From CAZDWZ01 sp964509425 (GTDB lineage: Bacteria > Bdellovibrionota_C > UBA2361 > SZUA-149 > CAZDWZ01), in contig CAZDWZ010000005.1 of NCBI GenBank assembly GCA_964509425.1, positions 186,001 to 250,000 of the forward strand: 64,000 nucleotides of DNA, given 5' to 3'. Positions 27,006-36,011 of this stretch are shown here, piece by piece. Below the pieces are notes generated by a model that was not told the DNA's origin, made no database searches, and saw only the letters and a list, made by a program, of their open reading frames with translations. A program made the translations under genes and the position numbers. Every line of letters starts with the position of its first letter. Position 1 is the stretch's first letter.

Positions 27006-27632
27006 ATGTTTTCGGGTGTGATTCGAGATACGGCGCGGGTGAGCGCCATCGAGAGTGTAGAAAATGGGGCCGTACTTCGGCTCGCCTCTTCCGTTTTTTC
27101 CTCGAAGAGTCTCTCGCTTCACCCGTTGAAGGTCGGTGATTCGATCTCGATATCCGGTGTCTGTCTTACCGCTATTGCGTTTGACGCTACAAAGGAAGAG
27201 GCGGATTTTGACATCGCCTCCGAGACACTCCGAAGAACGACGCTCGGCACGCTGAAACCGGGAGAGAGCTGTCATCTCGAAACCAGCCTCAAGCTCGGTG
27301 ACAGTATCGACGGACATTTCGTATTCGGCCATGTGGACACGACGGCTCGGCTCTTATCGAAGATCGCAGAGGGCGAGACGATTCGATTTGAGTTCTCACT
27401 CTCACCTGAGATTGCGTCCAAAGTCGCCGTGAAGGGCAGCATCTCGCTCGACGGAGTGAGTCTGACGGTTGGTGAGGTTACCGACCATAGTTTCTCTGTC
27501 TACCTTATCCCGCACACGCTGCAAAACACCCGCTTCGGAGGGCTTCAGCCCGGAGAGCTTGTGAACGTCGAGGTCGATATGCTTGCTCGCTATGCAGAGC
27601 GCGTCATTCAGTTTTCGCGGGGAGATTTGTGA
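27006..27632 (+). CDS. ribE: Riboflavin synthase, alpha chain
   Basis: Joins two lumazine molecules to give riboflavin. Two tandem lumazine-binding folds are visible: MFSGVIRDTARV with GVCLTAIAFDA and LRRTTLGTL in the first, GHFVFGHVDTTARL and ISLDGVSLTVGEVTDHSFSVYLIPHT in the second. The 208-residue length is normal. I start at ATG 27006, which gives the family's MFxG opening with GGAG nine bases before it; the frame is open to 26907. It starts two bases after ribD stops and overlaps ribBA by four (GTGA). Confidence 0.95.
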   Translation: MFSGVIRDTARVSAIESVENGAVLRLASSVFSSKSLSLHPLKVGDSISISGVCLTAIAFDATKEEADFDIASETLRRTTLGTLKPGESCHLETSLKLGDSIDGHFVFGHVDTTARLLSKIAEGETIRFEFSLSPEIASKVAVKGSISLDGVSLTVGEVTDHSFSVYLIPHTLQNTRFGGLQPGELVNVEVDMLARYAERVIQFSRGDL

Positions 27633-28900
27633 AAGCGGTTGATACGGTCACAACGCAGGACACCGCCGCGAAGGATCCCGTTTCGGAGGCTATTCGCGTG
27701 ATGGCCGAAGGCGGAATGGTCGTTCTGATTGATGACGCCGATCGCGAGAACGAAGGCGACCTGGTCGTCGCCGCCGATAAAGTGACTCCTGAAATTCTCT
27801 CGTTCATGTTCTCGTTTGGTCGGGGTCTTGTTTGTCTCGCGCTTCCGGAAGAGCGCCTTCAAGCACTCGGGCTTCCGCGGCAAGTTGCGGAAAATTCTTC
27901 GCCGCTCGGAACGAATTTCGCCGTTAGCTTCGATCACAAATCGGCCGCCGGAAGCGGAGTGACCGCCGCCGGTCGCGCAAAGACAATTCTTGAATCCGTC
28001 AAACCAGAAGTCAGTGCGAGCGAATTTGTCCGGCCTGGATTTGTATTTCCGTTAGGGGCTGTCCCCGGAGGTGTACTTCGCCGGCGAGGACAGACTGAAG
28101 GCTCAGTGGATCTCGCGAGGCTTGCAGGCTGTTTTCCTGCCGGAGTTATCTGCGAGATCATGGACGACGATGGGACGATGCTTCGCGGAGAGGCGCTGAA
28201 CAAATATTGTGAGACTCACAAGCTTCCGCTCGTCAGCATCGCTGAGTTGGTTCAGTATCGTATCGACCGAGAGACCAGCGTTCGGCGTGTTGCTGAGCTT
28301 GAGTTGACCGAATCATCGATGTTCTCCCGAACGGAGGAGCTGAGCGCTTTGGTATCGCAAGCAGGACATCGGGCGAAGCTCTATGTCTACACGGATGACG
28401 TCGACGGCCGGGAGCATTTCGCAATCGTCTGCGGAACTCCCGGAAAAGACGCGCTCGTCCGGGTGCACTCCGAATGCCTGACAGGGGATATATTTGGGAG
28501 CCGCCGTTGTGATTGCGGTTTCCAACTAACCGAGTCTCTGAAACGCATCTTCGAAAGCGGCACCGGTGCCCTTGTGTATCTCCACCAAGAGGGAAGGGGG
28601 ATTGGACTTTCAAACAAGCTGCGTGCGTATGAGCTTCAGGACAAAGGGTTCGACACGGTCGAGGCAAACGTGAAGCTTGGATTCTCTATCGACGACAGAA
28701 GCTATCGTACCGCGGCAAGAATTCTGAGCGATCTCGCGCTCACCTCGATTCGCCTGATGACGAATAATCCAGAAAAGATCACCTCGCTATCGCGTTACGG
28801 CATTCAAATAGCTGAGCGAGTTTCGATTCTCGCTCCCGTAGATGAGTATAACCGCAGCTACCTCGAGACCAAGCGGAGTAAGCTTGGGCACCTAAATTAA
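27629..28900 (+). CDS. ribBA: RibBA-type protein: GTP cyclohydrolase II with degenerate DHBP-synthase half
   Basis: The C-terminal half is an intact GTP cyclohydrolase II: the zinc-binding RVHSECLTGDIFGSRRCDCG, then HQEGRGIGLSNKLRAYELQD and TNNPEKI. The N-terminal half resembles dihydroxybutanone-phosphate synthase and keeps IDDADRENEGD, but two conserved His are replaced: the PGHVFPL motif reads PGFVFPL and the GHTE motif reads RRRGQTEGS. The usual TTGxSAADR loop reads AGSGVTAAGR. I infer that only the cyclohydrolase half works. Length 423 residues, coupled to ribE. ribH is not in the window. Confidence 0.9.
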   Translation: MKAVDTVTTQDTAAKDPVSEAIRVMAEGGMVVLIDDADRENEGDLVVAADKVTPEILSFMFSFGRGLVCLALPEERLQALGLPRQVAENSSPLGTNFAVSFDHKSAAGSGVTAAGRAKTILESVKPEVSASEFVRPGFVFPLGAVPGGVLRRRGQTEGSVDLARLAGCFPAGVICEIMDDDGTMLRGEALNKYCETHKLPLVSIAELVQYRIDRETSVRRVAELELTESSMFSRTEELSALVSQAGHRAKLYVYTDDVDGREHFAIVCGTPGKDALVRVHSECLTGDIFGSRRCDCGFQLTESLKRIFESGTGALVYLHQEGRGIGLSNKLRAYELQDKGFDTVEANVKLGFSIDDRSYRTAARILSDLALTSIRLMTNNPEKITSLSRYGIQIAERVSILAPVDEYNRSYLETKRSKLGHLN

Positions 28901-28930
28901 AATTCGTTTTTTGAATCTGGAGACACAAAC

Positions 28931-29419
28931 GTGGAAAACATCGCGAAGGGACAACAAGCGCCTGATTTTAATCTGACCGATCGGACAGGGAAGGTGCACT
29001 CGCTGCGAACCATAAAGGAGGACTTCGTCGTTCTTTTCTTTTATCCGAAGGACGACACGCCCGGGTGCACGACCGAGGCACTTGGCTTCGAAGCCGATAT
29101 GGAGAAGTATCAGCGATTAAATGCCGCGGTCGTCGGAATCTCGGGTGGAACCGACAAGACGAAGGCGAAATTTTGCGATAAACACAGTCTCGAGAAAATT
29201 CTCCTCCTCACGGACGGCGATTTCTCGCTCGCGAAGGCGTATGAGTCGTACGGCGAGAAAATGTTCATGGGGAAGAAATACCTCGGTATTCTTCGCCAGA
29301 CGTTTCTCTTGGATAAAGAGCGGCGGATAGTCGAGATTGTTGAGAAAGTGGACCCGAAATCACATTCCGCAGAAGTTCTCGAACTGATCCGCTTGAATTC
29401 AGTTGATAAAGCTGCTTGA
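28931..29419 (+). CDS. bcp: Thioredoxin-dependent peroxiredoxin, BCP/PrxQ family
   Basis: A 162-residue cytoplasmic peroxidase that reduces hydroperoxides. FFYPKDDTPGCTTEALGF holds the peroxidatic Cys and the catalytic Thr/Pro. The resolving Cys that usually follows five residues later is replaced (ALGF instead of ACGF), so it looks like a 1-Cys or atypical type. GVSGGTDKTKAKFCDKH-like positioning of another Cys could serve instead. GTG start after GGAGAC. No operon link with the rib genes is clear; the gap is 30 bases. Confidence 0.92.
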   Translation: MENIAKGQQAPDFNLTDRTGKVHSLRTIKEDFVVLFFYPKDDTPGCTTEALGFEADMEKYQRLNAAVVGISGGTDKTKAKFCDKHSLEKILLLTDGDFSLAKAYESYGEKMFMGKKYLGILRQTFLLDKERRIVEIVEKVDPKSHSAEVLELIRLNSVDKAA

Positions 29420-29473
29420 ATCCCCCGGATTTTGTTGGGACGAGTTCAAGCGAAGTATTAAAAGGAATCCAGC

Positions 29474-30394
29474 GTGGCATGGTTTTCACGAAGTAAGGCG
29501 CCGAAACCGACCGGCGAAGATGCGGATAAGATCCAGCTTCCTGGTGGGCTTTGGGAGAAATGTCCGGGTTGCGCGGAGATTATCTACAGCCGCGAGCTCA
29601 GCCGTAACCGTATGGTTTGTCCGAAGTGCTCGCATCACTTCCGGCTTTCGGCGGAACAGCGAATTGCGCTCCTGTGCGACAGAAACTCGTTCGATGAATT
29701 TGACGCAAATCTCCGATCAAACGACCCCCTCAATTTTAAATGGACGATGCGCTATCGCGAACGTCTGAAGAAGGCAGAAAAGGATACCGCCACGGTCGAG
29801 GCAGTGAGAACGGGTCGCGCGAGGATGAACGGACGCCCCGTCATGCTCGCTGTGTTCAACTTCGCGTTCCTCAGCGGGAGTATGGGTACCGTGGTGGGCG
29901 AGAAGCTCACTCGAGTCGCCGAAGCAGCGGCGACGGAGGAGATTCCGTTGATTTTTGTTTCCGCGTCCGGCGGAGCGCGAATGCATGAGGGAATTTACTC
30001 TCTCATGCAGATGGCAAAGGTTACTGCGGCGCTGGTAAGGCTGGCAGAGAAAGGTCAGCCATTCATTTCGGTGCTCGCTGATCCGACGCTAGGCGGTGTT
30101 GCGGCATCGTTTGCAATGCTGGGCGACATCAACATTGCAGAGCCCAATGCGGAGATTGGTTTTGCAGGCTCTCGAGTTATCGAGCAGACTATTCGCGCTA
30201 AACTCCCTGAAGGCTTTCAAAGAGCGGAATTCCTGTTGCAACACGGCATGCTAGACCTTATCGTTGAGCGTGGAAAACTGAAGGAAACGCTTTCGCATTT
30301 GCTCGATCTTCTTTCACCTGCGGGACCGGTTTCGGTTGCGGGAGCGAATGCAGGGGCAAACTCGAACGGCGCAGCGTTTCCCAGCAGGCTTTGA
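29474..30394 (+). CDS. accD: Acetyl-CoA carboxylase carboxyltransferase, beta subunit
   Basis: Half of the carboxyltransferase that makes malonyl-CoA. The N-terminal zinc ribbon WEKCPGCAEIIYSRELSRN with VCPKCSHHF carries the four Cys, and the crotonase-like body shows FLSGSMGTVVGEK, SASGGARMHEGIYSL and DPTLGGVAASFAMLGD. Length 306 is normal. AAGGAATC lies before the start. accA is not in the window. The last 20 residues are a low-complexity Ala/Asn tail. Confidence 0.97.
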   Translation: MAWFSRSKAPKPTGEDADKIQLPGGLWEKCPGCAEIIYSRELSRNRMVCPKCSHHFRLSAEQRIALLCDRNSFDEFDANLRSNDPLNFKWTMRYRERLKKAEKDTATVEAVRTGRARMNGRPVMLAVFNFAFLSGSMGTVVGEKLTRVAEAAATEEIPLIFVSASGGARMHEGIYSLMQMAKVTAALVRLAEKGQPFISVLADPTLGGVAASFAMLGDINIAEPNAEIGFAGSRVIEQTIRAKLPEGFQRAEFLLQHGMLDLIVERGKLKETLSHLLDLLSPAGPVSVAGANAGANSNGAAFPSRL

Positions 30395-30428
30395 TTTTCC
30401 CACTAGGCTTTGAACCGGGTATCGTCCT

Positions 30429-33023
30429 TTGCACAGCAAGAACTTTGGTGGAAATCGGAACGCCTTCGCGCTCGTCGTCGAAGTGCTTCTCGTCGTTTTT
30501 GCTCTGTTTCCTTTCGCTCTCGTCTCCATTGAATTGCTCTCGGTGGATGCCGTTGCCCAAACGATTCCGCCGCCTGACCGCGACTATCTCTTCTCTGAAG
30601 ATCGGGACCGCCGGTTAAAGCGAGACTTTCGAAGTCAGCGCTCCGCCGAGATCGAACGGAAGAAAAAGGTGTACCAGCAGGCAGAGAAATCTGGGAAGCT
30701 TCCGTTCAATGTCAGCGCGAAGACCATCAACTACGATCGCACGGGAACCAAGCTCCTTGCTGAAGGCGGGCTTATCATCACCTACTCCTCGATGATTCTC
30801 GAAGCGATGAATGGCACGGTGGATCTCACGGCGAACCGGGCGGAGGTGTCTGATCAGGTGAGGATCACGGACGTCACCGGAAGCATCGTCGCGGATTCCG
30901 CCGAGGTGAACTTGAAGGACGGTTCGGGAACCATCAAAAATGCTGACATACACTTCGCGGAAGGTGATTTCCATATCAAAGCCAAAGAGGCGGGTCGGAC
31001 CGGGGACGAAACCTACATCTTGAAGGATACGACGCTGACCACCTGTCAGTGCGCCGACGACGAGAACTGCGCTCCGTGGCGGATTCGCGCGGGCGAGGGA
31101 AAGATCGTCAAAAACGGCTACGGGCAAGTCTGGGACGCGACTCTGGAAGTTTTTGACGTTCCGGTTTTTTACACTCCGTATCTGCTCTTCCCGGCAAAAA
31201 GCGAGCGGCAATCTGGGCTGCTTCCGGCCACGTTCGGACAAGGCCGCACCGGCTTTGAGCTCGAGCTGCCGTTTTACTGGGCGATTGACGACTCGTCGGA
31301 CATGACGCTTCGCCCCGTGATGCAGACGCGCGCTCGCTATGGAGGAGTGGTCGACTATCGGGAGATGTTCTCCGAGAAGAGCAACATCAAAGGGCAGTTC
31401 CTGTATTTCGACGAGACGATGCGGGACGGAAAGGCGCTCGGCTCGAACGTCAGCGTTTTAGAGGGCGACGATTTACCGATTAACAGATTCGGCGGCGTGC
31501 TCTCTCAAAACTGGCGAGGAGATGTCGCCGGGCATGAGTTCCAAACCGTAATTGACGGACACGCGGTGAGCGACGACCTCCTGCTCCGAGAATACGAAAG
31601 AACAGATATCGCGCCGTATAACTCGCCGTACCTCACATCGAGGGCAGCGCTCCGCACAAAGCTTCCTGCTGATTTTTCTTTTGAACTGGCGGGTGAATAC
31701 AACCAGAGAATGTCGGGTTCGGACAGCTTGGTGTTCCAACGTCTTCCCGAAGCTCAGGTAAACGGCCTCCATATATTCCGGCCGTTCGGCGAAAACGACC
31801 TCGGCCTGAAAATGGTGAGCAGCTCGACGGTTGATGCGACGAACTTCACTCGTATCGATCAGTATACGGGCGCGAGATACGAGGCGTATCAAAGTTTGAA
31901 ATTCCCGTTCCATTTGAGAAATATCTTCGATGCTCAGTTTGAGGGAAACGTGCGGGCATCGCAGTACTCACTGAGTGAAACGGAGCAAATTATCGCTGAC
32001 CCGGCTAATCCAGGGCAAACGAAGACCATCGATCTCAAGGACTCATCTGATCGAGTTGTGCCCGGGTTCAACGCGAAGATCGGTTCGGTGCTCGAAAAGG
32101 TAATCGATCTCGATGACGACAGTTTCATCAAGGGAATCGCCGAGCTCGGACGTGTCGGCCGCTCTCAGGAGCTGAAGCGTTTGAAACACACCCTCGAGCC
32201 GACCGTAAGCTATCGCCTTGTTCCGCAGGTTGATCAAAGCGAGAATCCTCTCTTCGACTCGTACGACCGTCTCGCGCAACGAAATGTCATGACCTATGGC
32301 CTCACGCAGCGAATTTTCGGCCGCTATGAGCCGCGAAATCAGTACCTCTATGGAATCGAGGAAGTTACTCCGAGTCTTCGTGGGCTCGGGAACCTTCGGG
32401 GCACCGGTCCGATCGATGATAAGTTGGGATTCGGCGTCGACGACGTTTCGAGCGCGGACTTCCAGCGCCTCCGAATCGGATCGTTGAAGGAGCTTGCGAG
32501 CTTCAAACTCAGTCAGAGCTATAATTTCATCACGCAGGATGCCACCACCGGCGATGAGCTCGATCCATACTCTGACGTCCTCGCCGACATGACGCTCTTT
32601 CCGAACGAATATGTGGCCCTTCACGGGCGGACGAACTTTAACGTCCAGGATCGGGATTTCACGTCGTATATGATGGAAGGCCAGCTTCAGAATAAGCGAG
32701 GTGACCAGATCCGAGCCCGGTTCGATGTGACCGGTCAAACCGTCCGCCAGCTTCATTCGAACATCGAGTTTGGAATCACCGATTACACACGCATCGGACA
32801 TTACGCGACGTTCGAAGCAATATCCGGTAAATTTACCGAGAATCGTGCTGGACTTCGGTTCCTCAGCAGTTGTAAATGCTGGACCTTCGATATGGACGTG
32901 ATCGATAAGATCAATCCAGATCAAACGAGTTTTCTGGTCGGAATTACTCTTGTCGGTCTTGGAGAGCTGAACCAGAGGGTCATGTCGTCTTTTAGTGGGG
33001 CTGCAGGCAGTTCCAGTCCGTAG
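30429..33023 (+). CDS. lptD: LPS-assembly outer membrane protein LptD
   Basis: Places LPS in the outer leaflet of the outer membrane. The hydrophobic signal region LVVEVLLVVFALFPFAL is followed by the periplasmic OstA/LptA-like domain (NYDRTGTKLLAEGGLIITY, then LTANRAEVSDQVRI) and the long barrel domain. The TTCQCADDENCAPWRIRA segment holds the Cys residues expected near the plug-barrel junction; LptD disulphides are formed around here. Length 864. The TTG at 30429 is an uncertain start, since no ATG lies nearby. The C-terminal strand region ends in GLGELNQRVMSSF. It supports a diderm envelope. Confidence 0.9.
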   Translation: MHSKNFGGNRNAFALVVEVLLVVFALFPFALVSIELLSVDAVAQTIPPPDRDYLFSEDRDRRLKRDFRSQRSAEIERKKKVYQQAEKSGKLPFNVSAKTINYDRTGTKLLAEGGLIITYSSMILEAMNGTVDLTANRAEVSDQVRITDVTGSIVADSAEVNLKDGSGTIKNADIHFAEGDFHIKAKEAGRTGDETYILKDTTLTTCQCADDENCAPWRIRAGEGKIVKNGYGQVWDATLEVFDVPVFYTPYLLFPAKSERQSGLLPATFGQGRTGFELELPFYWAIDDSSDMTLRPVMQTRARYGGVVDYREMFSEKSNIKGQFLYFDETMRDGKALGSNVSVLEGDDLPINRFGGVLSQNWRGDVAGHEFQTVIDGHAVSDDLLLREYERTDIAPYNSPYLTSRAALRTKLPADFSFELAGEYNQRMSGSDSLVFQRLPEAQVNGLHIFRPFGENDLGLKMVSSSTVDATNFTRIDQYTGARYEAYQSLKFPFHLRNIFDAQFEGNVRASQYSLSETEQIIADPANPGQTKTIDLKDSSDRVVPGFNAKIGSVLEKVIDLDDDSFIKGIAELGRVGRSQELKRLKHTLEPTVSYRLVPQVDQSENPLFDSYDRLAQRNVMTYGLTQRIFGRYEPRNQYLYGIEEVTPSLRGLGNLRGTGPIDDKLGFGVDDVSSADFQRLRIGSLKELASFKLSQSYNFITQDATTGDELDPYSDVLADMTLFPNEYVALHGRTNFNVQDRDFTSYMMEGQLQNKRGDQIRARFDVTGQTVRQLHSNIEFGITDYTRIGHYATFEAISGKFTENRAGLRFLSSCKCWTFDMDVIDKINPDQTSFLVGITLVGLGELNQRVMSSFSGAAGSSSP

Positions 33024-33251
33024 AGAACCTTGTCCCTACTACTCGGCCGATGCCGAACCAGCAAAATCTCGTGCTTCGACACGGAAAGAGCTATGCCGAG
33101 GGCTCCATTTTGTTTCGAGATGTAAAGGTCGGAGCGTGGGGTGAATTTGCCGTTTATTCGGCGGAGACTGTATCTCAGAAATCTGTTCATCTCAGAACCT
33201 GGGAGCGGCTCCGGGATTTTCTGAGTGCGTGAAGTTTGAAGAGGAGGAAAG

Positions 33252-33992
33252 ATGAAGGGAGTCATTTTGGCCGGTGGTTTGGGCACACGCCTTCACCCTT
33301 GCACCTTGGTCACGAACAAGCATCTGCTGCCGGTCTACGATCAGCCGATGATTTACTACCCGATTCGCACTCTCATCAATGCCGGCATCACCGACATCCT
33401 CATTGTTACCGGTGGGCCGTTTGCGGGTGACTTCTTGAAGTTGTTGGGAAACGGCAAGAACTTCGGATTGCAGCACTTAAATTACACCTACCAAGAAGGC
33501 GAAGGCGGGATCGCGGCAGCGCTGTCCCTCGCTGAGTATTTCGTCGCCGGTGAGCGAGTCTGCGTGATCCTCGGGGATAATCTCATCGAGGGAGATATCA
33601 GAGCGGCGAAGGAATCCTACGACAAGCAGCCGACGGGAGCGAAGATCATCCTGAAGGAAGTCGACGATGCTCACCGGTTCGGTGTGGCCGAGCTCGACGG
33701 AAATCGTGTCGCGCGCATCGTTGAGAAGCCGAAGCAGCCGAAAAGCAATTGGGCGGTCACCGGCATTTATTTCTACGACGAAACGGTCTTCGAGTTTATC
33801 CGTGGTCTCGCGCCATCTCAACGTGGTGAGCTCGAAATCACCGACGTGAACAACATGTACATCGAGCGCGGTGACCTCACCTTTGATCCGTTGAAGGGGT
33901 GGTGGACCGACGCTGGAACATTTGAGTCGCTTCGTCGCGCCTCGAATCTCGTCGCACAAAGCGGAGCGAACCGTCTCGATCTCGGGAAATGA
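33252..33992 (+). CDS. Short-type sugar-1-phosphate thymidylyltransferase (RmlA-like)
   Basis: Couples glucose 1-phosphate to a nucleotide, most likely dTTP. The start KGVILAGGLGTRLHPCTLVT carries the signature nucleotidyl-transferase loop, NKHLLPVYDQPMIYYPI the sugar-phosphate site, and VILGDNLIEGD the metal-binding Asp. At 246 residues it is the short form, lacking the C-terminal part of RmlA. GAGGAGG lies directly before the ATG. It leads the rml-like group with rfbB and rfbD, coupled within about 30 bases. Confidence 0.9.
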   Translation: MKGVILAGGLGTRLHPCTLVTNKHLLPVYDQPMIYYPIRTLINAGITDILIVTGGPFAGDFLKLLGNGKNFGLQHLNYTYQEGEGGIAAALSLAEYFVAGERVCVILGDNLIEGDIRAAKESYDKQPTGAKIILKEVDDAHRFGVAELDGNRVARIVEKPKQPKSNWAVTGIYFYDETVFEFIRGLAPSQRGELEITDVNNMYIERGDLTFDPLKGWWTDAGTFESLRRASNLVAQSGANRLDLGK

Positions 33993-34020
33993 CGGTTCCG
34001 AAGGGCGAGGAAAGAACTTT

Positions 34021-35079
34021 ATGGGTCAAGCAGTGAACATGAGAATGCTCGTCACCGGCGGAGCCGGGTTCATCGGATCAAATTTTGTCAGATGGATTTT
34101 CGAGCGTGAAGGGAAATCCTTCGGGCCACAGCGCATCGTCGTGCTCGACGCGCTGACCTACGCCGGCAACCTTGCGAATTTGGAGGGCCTCGAAGGCAAC
34201 TACGACTATCGATTCGTCCGCGGCGATATTCGAGACCACGAGTTCGTTACCGAGCTCATGCGCGAAGAGCGGATCGATACGATCGTCAACTTTGCTGCGG
34301 AGAGTCACGTCGATCGGTCAATTCTCGATCCTCTTGCATTCGTCCGGACGAATGTCGAGGGCACGCAGGTGCTCCTGAACGCCGGGATGGAGTGCAGCGT
34401 CAAGCGTTATTTGCAAATCTCCACGGATGAAGTCTATGGATCGCTCGGGCCGGAAGGTCGGTTCACGGAGACGACACCGCTCGATCCAAGCAGCGCATAC
34501 TCCGCTTCGAAGGCGGCGGCGGATCTGCTGGTGCTTGCGATGAACCGCACGCACGGATTTCCGTCGATGGTCACCCGTTGCTCGAATAACTACGGCCCCT
34601 TTCAATTTCCTGAAAAGCTCATCCCGTTGTTCGTCACGAATGCCCTCGCGGACAAGCCGCTTCCGCTCTATGGAGACGGCAAAAACGTCAGAAGTTGGCT
34701 CCATGTTGATGATCACTCTAGAGCGATCATGATGGTGCTCTCCGGCGGGAAACCCGGCGAGGTGTATAACATCGGTGGTGCGCCGGAGTCAGAGAAGGAA
34801 AACCGGGAAGTAACGGCAACTATCTTGAAGCTGCTTGGAAAGCCCGACGACCTTATTCGACGAGTCGAAGATCGAAAAGGTCACGATCGTCGCTACGCTG
34901 TTGATTATTCAAAAATCAATCGAGAGCTCGGCTGGACCCCTGCGATCACTTTCGACGCAGGGATTCGAGACACGGTTGAATGGTACGTGAAGCACCGCAC
35001 TTGGTGGGAGTCCGTGAAGACGGGCGAGTATCAGGATTTTTATGAGCGGTATTACGGCAATCGTCTGGGCATACAATGA
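34021..35079 (+). CDS. rfbB: dTDP-glucose 4,6-dehydratase
   Basis: Second step toward dTDP-rhamnose and related deoxysugars. The NAD motif MLVTGGAGFIGSNFVRW, the catalytic STDEVYGSL (Asp-Glu), YSASKAAADLL (Tyr-Lys) and the NNYGPFQFPEKLIPL segment are hallmarks. I use the ATG at 34021, with AGGAAAG before it; MRMLV at 34039 is also possible. Length 352. It overlaps rfbD by four bases (ATGA). Confidence 0.95.
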   Translation: MGQAVNMRMLVTGGAGFIGSNFVRWIFEREGKSFGPQRIVVLDALTYAGNLANLEGLEGNYDYRFVRGDIRDHEFVTELMREERIDTIVNFAAESHVDRSILDPLAFVRTNVEGTQVLLNAGMECSVKRYLQISTDEVYGSLGPEGRFTETTPLDPSSAYSASKAAADLLVLAMNRTHGFPSMVTRCSNNYGPFQFPEKLIPLFVTNALADKPLPLYGDGKNVRSWLHVDDHSRAIMMVLSGGKPGEVYNIGGAPESEKENREVTATILKLLGKPDDLIRRVEDRKGHDRRYAVDYSKINRELGWTPAITFDAGIRDTVEWYVKHRTWWESVKTGEYQDFYERYYGNRLGIQ

Positions 35080-36011
35080 TCACGGGAAATTCGGTTCTCG
35101 TCATTGGGGCGCGAGGAATGCTCGCTTCCGACGTGATCCCACTCTTAAAGGAACGCGATAACAGGCTTTCCCTGTGTGATCTCATCGGAGGAGACCTTGA
35201 CGGGTTACCCGTCCAGACATGCGATCTTGCCGATCGTGTCAGTGTCGCGCGAGTTCTCGACCTCGAGAAGCCAAAAGTCATCTTGAACCTCGCGGCTTTC
35301 ACTGCGGTGGATGCTGCCGAGAAAGATTATTCGAAGGCTTTTGCCGTAAACGGCATGGGCCCTGCGATTCTTGCGAATTGGGCGAACTTAAACTCCGCGA
35401 TCGTCGTTCATATTTCCACGGATTATGTATTTGGCGGTGACGCTGAGCTTGCTCGTTTAAGGGCGCCGATTCCCGAAACACATCCGACACAGCCGTGTGG
35501 AATCTACGGTGAGAGCAAGCGCATGGGCGAGGAGATGGTGAGAGCCATCGCCCCCGAATCGTCTCTTATTCTCCGGACGAGTTGGCTGCATGGGCTCGGC
35601 GGACCGAATTTTGTGGATACGATCCGGAAAGTTTTGCACGAGCGGCTGAAGTCCGGAGAAAACACGCCGCTTCGCGTGGTCGACGATCAAATCGGGTCGC
35701 CCACGTATTCCAAATGGCTTGCAGAAATAATGCTCGAACTCGTCGACCGGAATGCGCGGGGGACCTTTCATACGTGTTCACGCGGCGACATTTCGTGGTT
35801 CGAATTCGCGAAGGAGATTGCTGCGATCGAAGCGCCTTCAATTTCCGTTCATCCACAAACATCTTCCGAGCTTTCGCGCCCAGCACCTCGTCCACCGTAT
35901 TCCACGCTTGATGTCTCGAAGTTAGAGAAGTTTCTCGGTAAGGAGTGTCCTTCGTGGAAGGACGGGCTCCGCGCCCATTTGGATCTGAGGAGGAGCCGGA
36001 GCAATGGCTAA
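35076..36011 (+). CDS. rfbD: dTDP-4-dehydrorhamnose reductase-like protein
   Basis: NADPH-dependent reductase of deoxysugar synthesis. VLVIGARGMLASDV is the nucleotide site, followed by NLAAFTAVDAAEKDYSKAF, STDYVFGGD and the catalytic YGESKRMGEE; RTSWLHGLGGPNFVDTI is typical of RmlD. Length 311. It is coupled to rfbB and overlaps manC by eight bases. rfbC, the epimerase between these two steps, is missing from the window, so the product may be another dTDP-6-deoxyhexose unless rfbC lies elsewhere. Confidence 0.9.
   Translation: MITGNSVLVIGARGMLASDVIPLLKERDNRLSLCDLIGGDLDGLPVQTCDLADRVSVARVLDLEKPKVILNLAAFTAVDAAEKDYSKAFAVNGMGPAILANWANLNSAIVVHISTDYVFGGDAELARLRAPIPETHPTQPCGIYGESKRMGEEMVRAIAPESSLILRTSWLHGLGGPNFVDTIRKVLHERLKSGENTPLRVVDDQIGSPTYSKWLAEIMLELVDRNARGTFHTCSRGDISWFEFAKEIAAIEAPSISVHPQTSSELSRPAPRPPYSTLDVSKLEKFLGKECPSWKDGLRAHLDLRRSRSNG

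Noticed and set aside
33050..33232. 60-residue ORF between lptD and the rmlA-like gene
   Set aside because: No ribosome-binding site, no family, and fully within a short spacer; not enough support.
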